Below, piece by piece: positions 17,656 to 27,678 of a DNA stretch of 64,000 nt (the stretch's first letter is position 1; each line of letters opens with the position of its first letter). The translations under genes and the position numbers were made by a program. A model generated the notes under the pieces. The model saw nothing but the letters and a program-made list of their open reading frames with translations. It did no database searches and was not told the origin of the DNA. This DNA comes from Trichlorobacter ammonificans (GTDB lineage Bacteria > Desulfobacterota > Desulfuromonadia > Geobacterales > Pseudopelobacteraceae): assembly GCF_933509905.1 (NCBI RefSeq), contig NZ_OW150024.1:2344001-2408000 (forward strand), given 5' to 3'.

Positions 17656-18945
17656 TTACCCCTGCTCCCCGGTCTGGCCGCTAGCGGGCCTGGTCACCAC
17701 CAGGGTAGTGCATTCGGGGGGATCGATTTCCAGCGCCAGCGAAATCCTCGACAGGGTTGCGGAGGTCACCGCTTCTCCCCGTTCCAGCAGCCGGATGCGG
17801 GTGCCGCTGTAGAGGTCCTCCGCCGCAACGACACCGCTTTGCAGCCCCTTGACCGGAGCGATCTCCTTCTGCCCCTTGTCGGTGGCCGGACGGGCAAGCA
17901 CCCCCGGCGCGACCTCCTCGAAGCAGGCCACCAGGTTCGGGTCGAAGCTCCGTCCCGCCAGGTTGCGCACGCTTTTCATGACCGTGAACAGCGTCGTGCC
18001 CGCCGTGGCGTGGCTCACCAGCCGGTCCATGTAGTCGGCAATGGCAATTATTCGGGCCCCCAGCGGGATTTCGGCACCGATGAGGCGATCGGGAACCCCC
18101 GAACCGTTCATCTGCTCGTGGTGGTGCCGGATCAGGACCCCTGCCTCCTTCAGCCAGTCGATATGGCTGATCAGCAGCTGGCCCCGCACCGCATGGGTCA
18201 GGTAGATCCGCTTCAGGTTGTCGGGCAGCTTTTCCTCCGGTACCGAGGTCACCCCTGCCGGCAGCCCCACCTTGCCGATATCGTGGAGCAGCCCCGCGAT
18301 CCTGATGGTCTCGGTTTCCTGCCGGGTGCACTGCAGCCTTCCGGCGACCGCGGCGGCCAGGGCCGCGACCCGGCTGGCATGGCCCAGCAGCTCCGGGTCC
18401 ATCATGTCGAGAAGCCGCGTGAGAATCTCCAGCCACTCTTCGCGGTGGTAGCGGTGGTTCATATCCATGGCCCCCAGTTTCTGGACGTTGCGGGTAACCA
18501 GCGACGAGAGCCCCTTGACGCGCACCTTGAGGTTGCTGTTCCACTCCTGCAGTTCCTGTTGCGCCCGGTGGAGGGCGATGTGGGTCCTGACCCGGGCCAG
18601 AACCACCGGCGGGCAGACCGGTTTGGTGACGAAGTCCACCCCTCCCGCCGCAAAGCCCCGTTCTTCGTCCACCACATCGTTCAGGGCGGTGACGAAGATC
18701 ACCGGGATTTCCGCGAGCCGGGGATCGCTCTTGAGGATGCTGCAAAGCTCGTAACCGTTCATCTCCGGCATGGTGATATCCAGCAGGATCAGGTCGGGGA
18801 TCCGGGCCTGCACCGCCGTGAGCGCCATCCGCCCGTTGATGGCGGCCCGCACCGCGTACCCCTCCCCCACCAGGATCGACTCCAGCAACTGAAGATTGGC
18901 CGGGGTGTCGTCCACAATCAGAACCGTGCCCATTTCTTCGGCCAT
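17656..18945 (-). CDS. Response regulator with HD-type phosphohydrolase domain
   Basis: About 429 residues. The REC domain is nearly identical in its first 40 residues to that of the following gene (VDDTPANLQLLESIL, GEGYAVRAAINGR), implying duplication. The HD part shows LLHDIGKVGLPAG and HHHEQMNGSGVPD. A C-terminal extra domain (about residues 340-429, GVVAAEDLYSGTRIRLLERGEAVT...) is absent from its paralogue and resembles a small regulatory module. Start at ATG 18945 is backed by GGGGAGG. The frame stays open 27 codons upstream without a better site. It is probably another c-di-GMP phosphodiesterase-like output protein. Confidence 0.88.
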   Translation of the reverse strand: MAEEMGTVLIVDDTPANLQLLESILVGEGYAVRAAINGRMALTAVQARIPDLILLDITMPEMNGYELCSILKSDPRLAEIPVIFVTALNDVVDEERGFAAGGVDFVTKPVCPPVVLARVRTHIALHRAQQELQEWNSNLKVRVKGLSSLVTRNVQKLGAMDMNHRYHREEWLEILTRLLDMMDPELLGHASRVAALAAAVAGRLQCTRQETETIRIAGLLHDIGKVGLPAGVTSVPEEKLPDNLKRIYLTHAVRGQLLISHIDWLKEAGVLIRHHHEQMNGSGVPDRLIGAEIPLGARIIAIADYMDRLVSHATAGTTLFTVMKSVRNLAGRSFDPNLVACFEEVAPGVLARPATDKGQKEIAPVKGLQSGVVAAEDLYSGTRIRLLERGEAVTSATLSRISLALEIDPPECTTLVVTRPASGQTGEQG

Positions 18946-19036
18946 ACACACCTCCCCATAGCTCGGGGCGCAGCAGGGTACCCCGCCCCTCTTCCTTTCC
19001 GGGCAGCACCGGCAGCCGGCCGGCACGGTCCGGCTG

Positions 19037-21088
19037 TTACGATCCGCCGCTGGTCAGCAACTCCTCGATCAGATCGAACCGATACCGGTCGGCCAGGAAG
19101 CGCAGCCGCTCCGCAACCCCCGGCGCCTTGTCCCCGTGGGGCGCCATCAGCTCCAGCAATCGGGCCTTGTCGAGTGTTCTGGCGGCTGAGGGGAGCAGCT
19201 CTTCACGCAGCTCGCGCGGCAGCAACGCCAGCTCCCGACCGAGGTCCTCCGGAGGGGAAGCGGCTGACGCCGCCGGTTCCGCCTCCTCCTCCGCATACTC
19301 GAATTCAAAGGAGAGGCAGGCAGCCACCTTGGCGTACAGTTCCTCCTCCCGCAACGGCTTGCGCAGAAATTCACTGGCCCCGGCTTCCAGCACGTCCTGG
19401 AGCTGGTCTTCGAACACGCTGGCCGACACGGCGATAATCGGCACCTTCCGCCCTTCCGGAAGGGCGCGGATGCGGCGGGTGGCCTCCCGGCCGTCCATGA
19501 CCGGCATGACCACATCCATGAGGACCAGGTGCGGTTTGTGGAGCTGGAACGCCTCGACACCGGCCCGGCCGTTGACCGCCTCGATCAGGACACACCCCAG
19601 GGGGGCGAGCATTTTCACCAGAATTTCCCGATTGGTGTCCCGGTCGTCCACCACCAGAATCCGGCAGGGAGGATGCCCCGGCCTGAGCCGCACGACACGG
19701 CGGCGATACCCCATGGACGCGGCGGCCGGAGCAGCGTCGGTTGTCGCAACCGGCACGACCAGGCGGAAGCAGGCCCCATGCCCCGGATCGCTGGTCACGG
19801 TCAGGTCGCCCCCCATGAGCCGGGCATACTCGCGGCTGATGGTGAGCCCCAGTCCGGTCCCCCCCTGGGTCTGTCTGCCCACCTCGGACTGATTGAAGGC
19901 ATCGAACACCCGCTGGCTATCCTCCGGCCCGACACCGGGGCCGCTGTCCTCCACCTCCACCTCAAGCCACTGGTGGCCGTCCGTTTCCGTGGTGCGGGCC
20001 CGCAGGGATATCCCCCCCGCGTCGGTGAACTTGACGGCGTTTCCCAACAGGTTGATCACGATTTGACGCAGCTTTCCGGCATCCCCCTCCACATGGTGCG
20101 GCATCTCCGGTTCCAGGTGCCGGACAAGCTGCAGATTCTTGGCGGAGGCCCGCAGGCTGAACATGTCGGCAATGTCCGCCAGCAGGGCAGGCAGGTCGAA
20201 GGGCGCCTGTTTCAGGGTCATGCGCCCTGATTCGATCTTGGCCATGTCGAGCACGTCGTTGATCAGGGTCAGCAGGTGTTCGCCGGAACGGTTGACGGTC
20301 TGCAGGTTGCGGCGGCTCTCCGCTGACAGGTTCGGGTCCCGTAGGACAATCTGGCTGAATCCCAGGACCGCGTTCAGCGGGGTGCGGATTTCGTGACTCA
20401 TGTTTGCCAGAAAAATGCTCTTGGACTGGTTCGCCCGCTCGGCCTGTTCTTTGGCCTGCCGGAGTTCCGCGGTACGCTCCGTCACCAGTTGTTCGAGTTC
20501 ATCGTTGATGGCGCGGACCTCTTCTTCGACCCGTTTTCGCTCCTCCATCTCCCGGGCGAGCCGAAGGTTCTTCAGGCCGGAGCCGGCCAGAACCTGAACC
20601 ATGGTATGGAGAAATTCGACGTTATGCCGGATACGTTCGCGGCTGAGCAACGGAACCCGGTCCAGGGCCTGAAGATACTCTTCCGTATCGAACCCGAAGG
20701 TTTCAGCTTGTTTCAGGAAAAAGGCACGGTCCGGGGGAGAGTCGATGTAGAAGAACTGTCCGGCAAAGAAGGTGGCCAGGTGCCTGCCGTCGATAATTAC
20801 CGGCATGGCGATGTCGATCATGTTGTTTTTGCAGCGGTACTCCAGAAAGGTTTCCGGGCAGTCGCACAGATGCTCTTTGATGTAGGCATCGCTTTCCTGG
20901 CAGCAGACAGCGGTGCCGGGATGTACCCGATGGAAGCGGGTGCAGATATCCTGCCATCCCACGGCGATAAGATTGGTCTCGTTGGCGTCGAACAGGCCGT
21001 AGGCCATGCCCGACAGCCGGTTGTGGGATTCGAGCAGCTGACGCACCTGCTCCAGGTCGACAAGTTCACTGAATGTCAGATTGATCAT
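19037..21088 (-). CDS. PocR-domain hybrid sensor histidine kinase with receiver domain
   Basis: 683 residues. Residues 1-170 form a PocR-type sensory domain with clustered Cys (CCQ, CDC, RC) that could bind a metal or small ligand. A coiled coil (170-225) leads to HisKA ([21 protein letters not shown]). The ATPase domain has [15 protein letters not shown] and [14 protein letters not shown] domain (about 475-590) has [14 protein letters not shown] and K. A helical C-terminal tail may serve as an HPt-like or output region but shows no obvious His site. No membrane segments are present, so it senses in the cytoplasm. Two REC-HD genes follow on the same strand as likely targets. Confidence 0.9.
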   Translation of the reverse strand: MINLTFSELVDLEQVRQLLESHNRLSGMAYGLFDANETNLIAVGWQDICTRFHRVHPGTAVCCQESDAYIKEHLCDCPETFLEYRCKNNMIDIAMPVIIDGRHLATFFAGQFFYIDSPPDRAFFLKQAETFGFDTEEYLQALDRVPLLSRERIRHNVEFLHTMVQVLAGSGLKNLRLAREMEERKRVEEEVRAINDELEQLVTERTAELRQAKEQAERANQSKSIFLANMSHEIRTPLNAVLGFSQIVLRDPNLSAESRRNLQTVNRSGEHLLTLINDVLDMAKIESGRMTLKQAPFDLPALLADIADMFSLRASAKNLQLVRHLEPEMPHHVEGDAGKLRQIVINLLGNAVKFTDAGGISLRARTTETDGHQWLEVEVEDSGPGVGPEDSQRVFDAFNQSEVGRQTQGGTGLGLTISREYARLMGGDLTVTSDPGHGACFRLVVPVATTDAAPAAASMGYRRRVVRLRPGHPPCRILVVDDRDTNREILVKMLAPLGCVLIEAVNGRAGVEAFQLHKPHLVLMDVVMPVMDGREATRRIRALPEGRKVPIIAVSASVFEDQLQDVLEAGASEFLRKPLREEELYAKVAACLSFEFEYAEEEAEPAASAASPPEDLGRELALLPRELREELLPSAARTLDKARLLELMAPHGDKAPGVAERLRFLADRYRFDLIEELLTSGGS

Positions 21089-21229
21089 GCGTCCTCCCCT
21101 GCGTGACCTTCATGACAGCCCGCTGCCCCAGCAGAGCACGTCGATCACGGCCTCCACACCTTCAAAAACACATAACATTCCTAAATAATTATAAAAACAA
21201 CAAAATAAAACACGGTATCAAAAAACCAC

Positions 21230-21490
21230 AAAGAAACTTTACACAGCTTTTTTACGAATTGATTCCAGCGCCTTACACGACCATTGCAAAAATGTTTGCA
21301 CACTTTGTGGAAAACAAAAAAGACCCGCCTTTGGGGCGGGTCTTTTGGCAAGACGTCGGATATGTCGCGTCTCAGAGTTCGATGGCGGTACATAATGTCA
21401 ATCTCGCTGCGATAGTTTTACGCAATAGGTTCGATAGGTTTATCTGATGGAGGTATGTAGCGCATTCATAGCCTGCTGTCCAGTGTTTTT
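21230..21490. repeat. Diverged intergenic element, copy B, with an embedded terminator
   Basis: Partner of the element at 16222-16453. It keeps the same order of blocks and the terminator hairpin AAAAGACCCGCC/GGCGGGTCTTTT (21318-21346). It lies between hisG, whose transcript it would end, and the PocR kinase gene. On the minus strand it contains a short frame starting MYRHRTLRRDISDVLP, and copy A has a related, interrupted one (HHRRTLMNDIDLSA). It may be a decayed mobile element rather than just a terminator. Confidence 0.7.
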
Positions 21491-21533
21491 ACCGGCGAAA
21501 ACCGCTGTTCCGCCGCCGCCGGCCACCGTTGGT

Positions 21534-22409
21534 TCAGATGATCTTGTTCAGCGGGTACTCGATGATCCCCTCGGCGCCCAGCCGCAGCAGTTCCGGCACG
21601 ATCCGGCGGACTTCCTTTTCCGGCAGGATGCTTTCGATGGAGACCCAGTCGGACTTGTAGAGGTGGGCCACCGTGGGGGCCTTCTGGCTGGGCAGGATGC
21701 CGGTAATGGCGTCCACCCTGTCGGCCGGGGCGTTGAGCTTGAGCCCCACCATCCCCTCGGCCCGCAGGGTTGATTGCATCAGGGTGGCCACCTGCTCGAT
21801 CTTGGCCCGTTTCCAGGGGTCTTCCCAGGAGGCGCGGTTGGCCACCATGACCGGCACCGATTCCATCAGGTCGCAGACGATCCGCAGGTTGTTGGCCCGG
21901 ATGGTGGAGCCGGTTTCCGTGACCTCCACGATGGCGTCGCAGAGGCCGTCCACCACCTTGGCTTCGGTGGCGCCCCAGGAGAATTCCACGTTAACCGGGA
22001 TGTTGCGCTCGGCGAAGTAGCGCCTGGTGAAGCCCACCAGCTCGGTGGAGATGGTGGCGCCGTGCAGGTCTTCCGGCTTCTGTACGGGCGAATCCTGGGC
22101 CACCACCAGCACCCAGCGTACCGGACGGCGGGAGACCTTGGAGTAGACCATTTCACAGACTTCCACCACGTCGGAGTCGTTTTCCCTGATCCAGTCCCGG
22201 CCGGCGATGCCGACGTCGATGGTGCCCCGCTCCACATATTTGCCCATTTCCTGGGGCCGGATCAGGTGGCATTTCATTTCGCTGTCGTCCACCGTGGGAA
22301 AGTAGCTGCGGGAAGAGATGCCCACTTTCCAGCCGGCCTGCCTGAACAGGTCCACCGTTGCTTCTTCAAGGCTCCCCTTGGGGATGCCGAATCGCAGAAC
22401 CGTACTCAT
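21534..22409 (-). CDS. hisG: ATP phosphoribosyltransferase, long form
   Basis: 291 residues. It shows [33 protein letters not shown], the PRPP-binding [17 protein letters not shown] and a C-terminal regulatory domain of about 75 residues ([30 protein letters not shown]) that identifies the long, histidine-inhibited HisG form. It catalyses the first step of histidine synthesis. Start at ATG 22409 overlaps the end of hisI by four bases. The longer frame would only run back into hisI. Transcript end is probably the hairpin in element B. Confidence 0.96.
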   Translation of the reverse strand: MSTVLRFGIPKGSLEEATVDLFRQAGWKVGISSRSYFPTVDDSEMKCHLIRPQEMGKYVERGTIDVGIAGRDWIRENDSDVVEVCEMVYSKVSRRPVRWVLVVAQDSPVQKPEDLHGATISTELVGFTRRYFAERNIPVNVEFSWGATEAKVVDGLCDAIVEVTETGSTIRANNLRIVCDLMESVPVMVANRASWEDPWKRAKIEQVATLMQSTLRAEGMVGLKLNAPADRVDAITGILPSQKAPTVAHLYKSDWVSIESILPEKEVRRIVPELLRLGAEGIIEYPLNKII

Positions 22410-22783
22410 TTCTTGTACACCTCCTCGGGATTGAACAGGGGGTTGGAGTGCTCGATCCACTGGCCGTTCTCCCACTTGACGTAGAAACAGCTGCGGTTGC
22501 CGGTGTGGCAGGCGGCGGGGCCGTTCTGCCTGACCTTGATCACCACGGCGTCGGCGTCGCAGTCGGTGAGCACTTCCATCACCTCCTGGGTGTTGCCGGA
22601 CTCCTCCCCCTTCATCCAGTATTTGTTGCGGGTGCGGCTGAAAAACCAGGTCTTGCCGGTCTCAAGGGTCAGGTCCAGGGTCTTGCGGTCCATGAAGGCC
22701 ACCATGAGCACTTCGCCGTTCTTGTAGTCCTGGATGATGGCCGGAATCAGGCCGCCCATCTTGTCGAAATCAATATGGATCAT
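22406..22783 (-). CDS. hisI: Phosphoribosyl-AMP cyclohydrolase
   Basis: 125 residues. The sequence contains [38 protein letters not shown] and the zinc/magnesium ligands in [28 protein letters not shown]. It opens the ring of phosphoribosyl-AMP in the third step of histidine synthesis. It is the single-domain form without the HisE pyrophosphatase. I use ATG 22783, which has GGAGGG seven bases upstream. ATG 22789 is too close to it. It is upstream of hisG and divergent from the chemoreceptor gene. Confidence 0.95.
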   Translation of the reverse strand: MIHIDFDKMGGLIPAIIQDYKNGEVLMVAFMDRKTLDLTLETGKTWFFSRTRNKYWMKGEESGNTQEVMEVLTDCDADAVVIKVRQNGPAACHTGNRSCFYVKWENGQWIEHSNPLFNPEEVYKK

Positions 22784-22965
22784 CTGCATACCCTCCGGAA
22801 AAATGGTGCGGGCAGTATAGAGAGCGGCCGGACAAAATGCAAGGCCGGACAACCGCCGGGCAGCAGGTGTGGAAGGTATTTGTTTTTAGCGATTTTTCAG
22901 GTATAAGCGAAAACGTTGTCGCTGGACCGATCATGCATCAACCACGCCGTTGCGGAGTCGTTCAC

Positions 22966-24645
22966 ATGGCAAAAAACTTAGGGTTCGGATCAAAACTGAT
23001 CAGACTGCTGCTGGCTACCGGTGCCGTGCTGTCCGTTGCAAGCCTGCTGGGAGTCGGCTTCACCGGCGAGGGCCTGCGGATGCTCGCCGGCATCAACGCC
23101 CTGCTCTTCCTGTCGGTACTGGTGATGTTCGCCCGCCGGAAGCTGGCCAGCCGGGTCCGCCGGCTGGCAGCGGTCATGGACCAGGCGGCCGAAGGGGAGC
23201 TGGCGGTGCGGGGCGAGGATCTGGCCCAGGATGAAGTGGGGATGTTGAACAGCAACTTCAACGATATGCTGGAGCGGCTGGAGGGTATCGTGCGCAGCAT
23301 CCGCGGCGCGGCGGCCGAACTTGGTTCCATCGGCGAGATCATCGGCAACGTGGCGGCCCAGGAGGTCTTGAGTGCCGAAAATCAGTTCCATGCCACCGCC
23401 GGCCTGAAGGAGGTGGTGCTGCAGATCCGGGAGTCGGTGGGTGAGGTCAGCACGGCGGTGGAAGGGCTGTCCCGCATGGCCACCCACAACGCCACCTTTG
23501 TCACCGAAATGGCGACCAGCACCACCGAAATCGACACCCTGGTGGAGCAACTGCTCCGCTCGGTGGAACTGGTCAGCGATTCCATCAACCGGATGTCCGC
23601 AGGACAACTGCAGGTAAGCGAGAGTGTGAACCGGCTGCTGGAGACCTCCAACGGCACGGTGATCCTGGTGGCCGAAATGGAACAGTCCGTGCGCCAGATC
23701 GAGCAGAGTGCCCAGACCACGGCCCACATTTCAGCCGACGTGCTGCACGATGCCGAGCAGGGCAACGCCTCGGTGGAAAGCACCATCAGCGGCATCGACC
23801 AGATCCGCACCGCTTCCCGGACCGTGCAGCAGGCCATTGAGAAGCTGTCGGTCCACGCCGCCAGCATCGGCACCATCCTGCAGGTGATCGACGAGGTGAC
23901 CGAGCAGACCAAGCTTTTGGCCCTGAACGCTTCCATCATCGCAGCCCAAGCCGGCGAGCACGGCAAAGGGTTCGGCGTGGTGGCCCACGAAATCAAGGAA
24001 CTGGCCCGCCGCACCACCGCCTCCACCCGCCAGATCGCCGAGATCGTCAACGGCGTCACCGAGGAAACCGAACGGGCGGTGGTGGCCATCAACCTTTCCG
24101 AGCAGGCGGTGACGGAGGGGGAAACCCTCTCCCGCCGTTCCGGCGAAGCACTGCAGAAGATCGTCAACGGCGTCAAGATCGCCACCGAACTGGTGAACGA
24201 AATCGCCAACGCCACCGAGCAGCATGCCCACCAGGGAGAAAAGATGCGGCTGGCCACCGACGAGGTGCGCTCCATGGTGGAACAGATCGTGCGGGCCACG
24301 GGCGACCAGACCCGCAACGCCCAGGTGATCGGTCAGGCATCGGACAGCATGCGCCAGCTGGCCACCAGGGTACATGGCCACGCCCGGGCCCACAGCGATG
24401 CCGGCACCGCCGTGGCCGCCTCGGGTGAGGCCATTGTCAGAATGATCGAGGAGATCCGGCACGCCTGCCAGATCCAGTCCGAAGGCAGCGACCGGATCGT
24501 CAGCTCCGCGGAACAGGTGGAGGCCAGCGCCACCAGCAACCTGGAAACCACCAAGATCATGGATGAAATGGCCACCCGGCTGTCGAGCCAGATCGGCAAT
24601 CTCGAACAGGCGCTGGCCGGCTTCAAGGGGGCATCGGCCTCCTGA
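22966..24645 (+). CDS. Methyl-accepting chemotaxis protein with minimal periplasmic loop
   Basis: About 559 residues. The N-terminus has two adjacent helices ([22 protein letters not shown] and [14 protein letters not shown]) separated by about ten residues, so there is almost no periplasmic sensor. A HAMP-like segment ([21 protein letters not shown]) follows, then a long coiled-coil signalling domain with the hairpin tip [21 protein letters not shown]. No C-terminal CheR/CheB pentapeptide is seen. It may sense a membrane or cytoplasmic signal. Start chosen at ATG 22966 ([10 protein letters not shown]). The reading frame is open further up but overlaps the histidine promoter region. Confidence 0.88.
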   Translation: MAKNLGFGSKLIRLLLATGAVLSVASLLGVGFTGEGLRMLAGINALLFLSVLVMFARRKLASRVRRLAAVMDQAAEGELAVRGEDLAQDEVGMLNSNFNDMLERLEGIVRSIRGAAAELGSIGEIIGNVAAQEVLSAENQFHATAGLKEVVLQIRESVGEVSTAVEGLSRMATHNATFVTEMATSTTEIDTLVEQLLRSVELVSDSINRMSAGQLQVSESVNRLLETSNGTVILVAEMEQSVRQIEQSAQTTAHISADVLHDAEQGNASVESTISGIDQIRTASRTVQQAIEKLSVHAASIGTILQVIDEVTEQTKLLALNASIIAAQAGEHGKGFGVVAHEIKELARRTTASTRQIAEIVNGVTEETERAVVAINLSEQAVTEGETLSRRSGEALQKIVNGVKIATELVNEIANATEQHAHQGEKMRLATDEVRSMVEQIVRATGDQTRNAQVIGQASDSMRQLATRVHGHARAHSDAGTAVAASGEAIVRMIEEIRHACQIQSEGSDRIVSSAEQVEASATSNLETTKIMDEMATRLSSQIGNLEQALAGFKGASAS

Positions 24646-24766
24646 GCCGCGGCACCTGCAACGGCCCGGTTTACATTCGGCCAATTGGTGGTATCATGCT
24701 TCACCAGTATGTCAACAACGCCTGACGGCACATACACAAACCTACACAGACGAGGGAGGATACGGC

Positions 24767-25678
24767 ATGAAAACCAGGCTCTTACTGGCGGCACTGGCTC
24801 TGGCGGGAATCGCGGGCGTGGCCCAGGCGGACGAAGCGGTAGATCTGAAAAACTACAAGATGGCCCGGGAATACATCAAGAAGGAAAAGGTCACCGTCAC
24901 CGTCACCGTTGAGCAGGCATTCGCCCAGGATGCCATTTTAGTGGTGGGCGAAGGGGTCCCCAAGAAGGGAACCACCGGTGCCCAGCGGCGGCTCACCGCC
25001 CTGCGGGCTGCCGAGGTTTCTGCGCAGCGTGCCCTGGCGGAACTGCTGAAAGGTGTCTCCATCGTCGGCGAGACCACGGTACGGGATGCCGAAGTGGAGT
25101 CGGACGTGATCAAATCCTCGGTCAGCGCCTTCATCAAGGGATTCAGCCCGGTGGTCAAGGACTGGAACGAGCGTGAGGAGAGCGCCCTGGTCATCCTCAA
25201 GGTGGGCATGAGCGGCCCGCGCAGCTTCGGCGCCATGATGTACGAGAAGATTCTCAACGAACCCAAGATCAAGCAGGAAGTTGAAAAACCGGCCTACGTT
25301 CCCCCTGCCGACGTGCCGCCGCCTCCGGCAGCTCCCCAGGCCTACGACGGCCTGATCATCGACGCCACGGCCCAGTCCTTCCGCCCGGCGCTGATCAACC
25401 GTATTTTCAGCCCCAACGGCCAGGTGCTCTACGACCCGGCCAAGATCAGCCAGAAGGTGCTGGTGGAGCAGGGCTGCGGCGAGTACACCAACAGCGTTGA
25501 CAAGGCCCGTGCCGCCCTGGGCAAGCGTGGCGTGAAAAATCCGCTGGTGGTCACGGCATCCGGCACTGTGAGCCCCTCCGACCTCCAGGTGGCTGCCGCG
25601 ACCGCCAACCAGATCCATGCCGCCAACCTGACCAGCGGCTTCATGGCCGATGCCCGGGTGGCCTTCGTGCTCAAGTAG
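24767..25678 (+). CDS. Secreted LPP20-family-like protein
   Basis: 303 residues with a Sec signal peptide (MKTRLLLAALALAGIAGVAQA-DE). The central region GAQRRLTALRAAEVSAQRALAELLKGVSIVGETTVRDAEVESDVIKSSVSAFIKGFSPV is the conserved LPP20-type fold seen in lipoproteins and flagellar assembly proteins of epsilon- and delta-proteobacteria. No lipobox Cys is present, so it is probably periplasmic. A PPADVPPPPAAP linker leads to a second domain with one Cys pair candidate only (QGCGEY). Function unknown. GGGAGGA lies seven bases before ATG, and a stem-loop follows the gene. Confidence 0.75.
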   Translation: MKTRLLLAALALAGIAGVAQADEAVDLKNYKMAREYIKKEKVTVTVTVEQAFAQDAILVVGEGVPKKGTTGAQRRLTALRAAEVSAQRALAELLKGVSIVGETTVRDAEVESDVIKSSVSAFIKGFSPVVKDWNEREESALVILKVGMSGPRSFGAMMYEKILNEPKIKQEVEKPAYVPPADVPPPPAAPQAYDGLIIDATAQSFRPALINRIFSPNGQVLYDPAKISQKVLVEQGCGEYTNSVDKARAALGKRGVKNPLVVTASGTVSPSDLQVAAATANQIHAANLTSGFMADARVAFVLK

Positions 25679-25723
25679 CCGTCCCGGACCAGCGTTTCCC
25701 CCGGACATTCCGGAGGTTACCCC

Positions 25724-25755
25724 GAGGCCCTGCCGGTCGATCCCGGCAGGGCCTC
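25724..25755 (+). terminator. Stem-loop after the LPP20-like gene
   Basis: A perfect 13-bp stem GAGGCCCTGCCGG / CCGGCAGGGCCTC with loop TCGATC is present. No strong T-run follows, so termination may be weak or Rho-assisted. The rest of the 25679-25885 gap shows nothing else. Confidence 0.5.
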
Positions 25756-25885
25756 GACAGTTTCGGCGGTGGCATGGCGAGGTTGCCCCACGACCACCCT
25801 ATCTCGCTGCCACGCCAATGCGCGGGAGCCGTCTGCCGGGGAACCGGCGGAAGTCTCGTTGCCAGGATCACAACAGGAGCGAACC

Positions 25886-26341
25886 ATGGAGTACCGCGTA
25901 GGAACGCCGGGACGGGTCATCATTGCCCGCTTCGGCGATAATGAGGATCTGCTGGCCGGTCTGGCCGCCATCGCCCGCCGCGAAAACCTGAAAGCCGCCT
26001 GCTTTTCCCTGGTGGGCGGGATGAAGGGGGGACGCTACGTGGTGGGGCCGGAAGGGGACGAAATGCCTCCCCGGCCGGTCTGGCGGGAGCTGCGGAACAA
26101 TCACGAGGCGTTCGGGTTCGGCACCATCTTCTGGTGCGGCGACGAGCCGAAGGTACATTTTCACGGCGCCTACGGCCGCGGCGACGAGGTGCGCGCCGGC
26201 TGTCTTCGGGAAGCGAGCAGGACCTTTCTGGTGGTGGAGGCGGTGATCACGGAACTGCTCGGCACCGATGCCGTGCGGAGCCTTGACCCGGCATCGGGCT
26301 TTGCCCTGCTTGCCTTCGGCAGCGGCGGCCGCACGCCGTGA
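25886..26341 (+). CDS. PPC/DUF296 domain protein
   Basis: 151 residues forming a single PPC (plants and prokaryotes conserved, DUF296) domain: VIIARFGDNEDLLAGLAAIARRENLKAACFSLVGGMKGGRYVVGP, then the metal-site region EVHxHG-like PKVHFHGAYGRGD, and a C-terminal FLVVEAVITEL strand. Bacterial PPC proteins are small trimeric proteins of unclear function, some with a metal bound by the His residues. Start ATG 25886 follows CAGGAGC. The exporter gene downstream starts within or just after its stop codon, so they are co-translated. Confidence 0.85.
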   Translation: MEYRVGTPGRVIIARFGDNEDLLAGLAAIARRENLKAACFSLVGGMKGGRYVVGPEGDEMPPRPVWRELRNNHEAFGFGTIFWCGDEPKVHFHGAYGRGDEVRAGCLREASRTFLVVEAVITELLGTDAVRSLDPASGFALLAFGSGGRTP

Positions 26342-26343
26342 CC

Positions 26344-27246
26344 ATGCCCCCCTCCCCCTCCCGGGGGCGCATTATCTTTTTTCTGATCCTGACCACCGTT
26401 TTCTGGGGCGGCAGCTTTCTCTTCACCAAGATCGGCGCCCGGGACCTGCCGCCGGCGATCTTCGTGCTGCTGCGTTTCAGCCTGGCCAGCCTGCTGATGC
26501 TGGCGCTCTGCCTGCCCCGCCTGGGACGGCTGGACCGGACCACCATCCTGCGCGGCGCCATCGTCGGTACGGCCCTGGGGGTCACCAACCTGACCTTCGT
26601 GGTGGGGATCAAGGGGACCAGCATTTCCCGGGCAGGAGTCCTGAACAACCTGTTCGTCCTGTTCATTCCCCTGATTGCCCGCATCCTCTGGAAAGAGCGG
26701 ATCGGCCCCTCCCACCTGGCCGGCATCCTGATGGCCTCCGGCGGCATCGCCCTGCTGGCGGCGGGCGGCGGCCAGGGATTCAACCGGGGAGACCTGATCT
26801 CCACCCTCTGCGCCTTTTTCATTGCCGTGCACATCATCACCGTTTCCAAAGTACTGAAAGACGACGATGTCTGGCTGATCTCCCTGGTGCAGTTCTCGGT
26901 GGTGGCCCTCATGGCCGGTAGCACGGTGGCGCTGCAACAACCCGCCGCTATCAAGGTCAGCAGGGAGGCACTGTTCGCCATCGCCTACTGCGCCGTCTTT
27001 TCCACCGTGATCTGCTTCACCCTGCAGAACACCTATCAGCGCTACGTTACCCCGACCCAGGCCGGCCTGATCTACACCCTCGATCCGGTCTGGAGCCTTT
27101 TGGCAGGTTTTGGTGTACTGGGGGAGCGGCTGGCGCCCCGGGAGTGGCTCGGCTGCGGCCTGATCTTCCTGGCCGTGGTGGTGCCGCTGGCGATCCGCTA
27201 CCTGCAGGAGCGACGCCTGCTGCAACGCTACCGCCCTGCGGGATGA
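26344..27246 (+). CDS. EamA/DMT-superfamily exporter
   Basis: About 300 residues with ten predicted membrane helices in two EamA halves. The first repeat begins TTVFWGGSFLFTKIGARDLPPAIFVLLRFSLASLLML. The second ends with TPTQAGLIYTLDPVWSLLAGFGVLGERLAPREWLGCGLIFLAVVV. Members export amino acids or other small metabolites. Substrate cannot be predicted. A GTG at 26338 overlapping the PPC stop is an alternative start. ATG 26344 is used. Confidence 0.88.
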   Translation: MPPSPSRGRIIFFLILTTVFWGGSFLFTKIGARDLPPAIFVLLRFSLASLLMLALCLPRLGRLDRTTILRGAIVGTALGVTNLTFVVGIKGTSISRAGVLNNLFVLFIPLIARILWKERIGPSHLAGILMASGGIALLAAGGGQGFNRGDLISTLCAFFIAVHIITVSKVLKDDDVWLISLVQFSVVALMAGSTVALQQPAAIKVSREALFAIAYCAVFSTVICFTLQNTYQRYVTPTQAGLIYTLDPVWSLLAGFGVLGERLAPREWLGCGLIFLAVVVPLAIRYLQERRLLQRYRPAG

Positions 27247-27276
27247 GCCGCACGCCGTCCCGCCCGGATTTGCCGT

Positions 27277-27305
27277 TTGACTTTGCGCGGCACATTTTCT
27301 AGTAT
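27277..27305 (+). promoter_or_regulatory. Sigma-70-like promoter before the HDOD gene group
   Basis: TTGACT (27277-27282), a 17-base spacer and TAGTAT (27300-27305) lie 25 bases before the first start codon of the HDOD operon. The position and spacing are good. Confidence 0.55.
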
Positions 27306-27330
27306 CGCGGCACAGTTCGCCACGAAAGCG

Positions 27331-27678
27331 ATGTGGTCCATGCAAAAGATCCCCATCAACCTTGCAGCTCCCGACATGGTCCTGGCCCGGGACATCTTCC
27401 GCAGCGGCAGCCCCGCCGGTATTCCGATCTGCGGCAGGGGAACCGTCCTGACGGCGAGCCTGCTGGCTCGCCTGCAACAACTGGGGGTCCAGTCGCTCTA
27501 TGTGGAAGGGCATCCGGTACGCCTGGAGGGGGACTTAAGCCCGGAGCAGCAGCTTCAGGAATTGGAACGCCGCTTTGCCAAAACCCTGGACAACAGGTAC
27601 AATCTGATACTGAGAAACATCTACCGCAGACAGATCAGCGACATGATGGGAGAACAGGGTGGACGACCGGCGGAGTGA
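27331..27678 (+). CDS. Small protein with the N-terminal domain found before HD-GYP/HDOD proteins
   Basis: About 115 residues. INLAAPDMVLARDIFRSGSPAGIPICGRGTVLTASLLARLQQLGVQSLYVEG matches the GMVLAxDV...G..LT...I..L...GI..v.VEG domain usually fused in front of HD-type domains. A helical tail follows. Here it is a separate protein that ends 20 bases inside the HDOD gene, so it may dock onto it. The start is ATG 27331 or 27340. Upstream codons are inside the promoter. Confidence 0.65.
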   Translation: MWSMQKIPINLAAPDMVLARDIFRSGSPAGIPICGRGTVLTASLLARLQQLGVQSLYVEGHPVRLEGDLSPEQQLQELERRFAKTLDNRYNLILRNIYRRQISDMMGEQGGRPAE

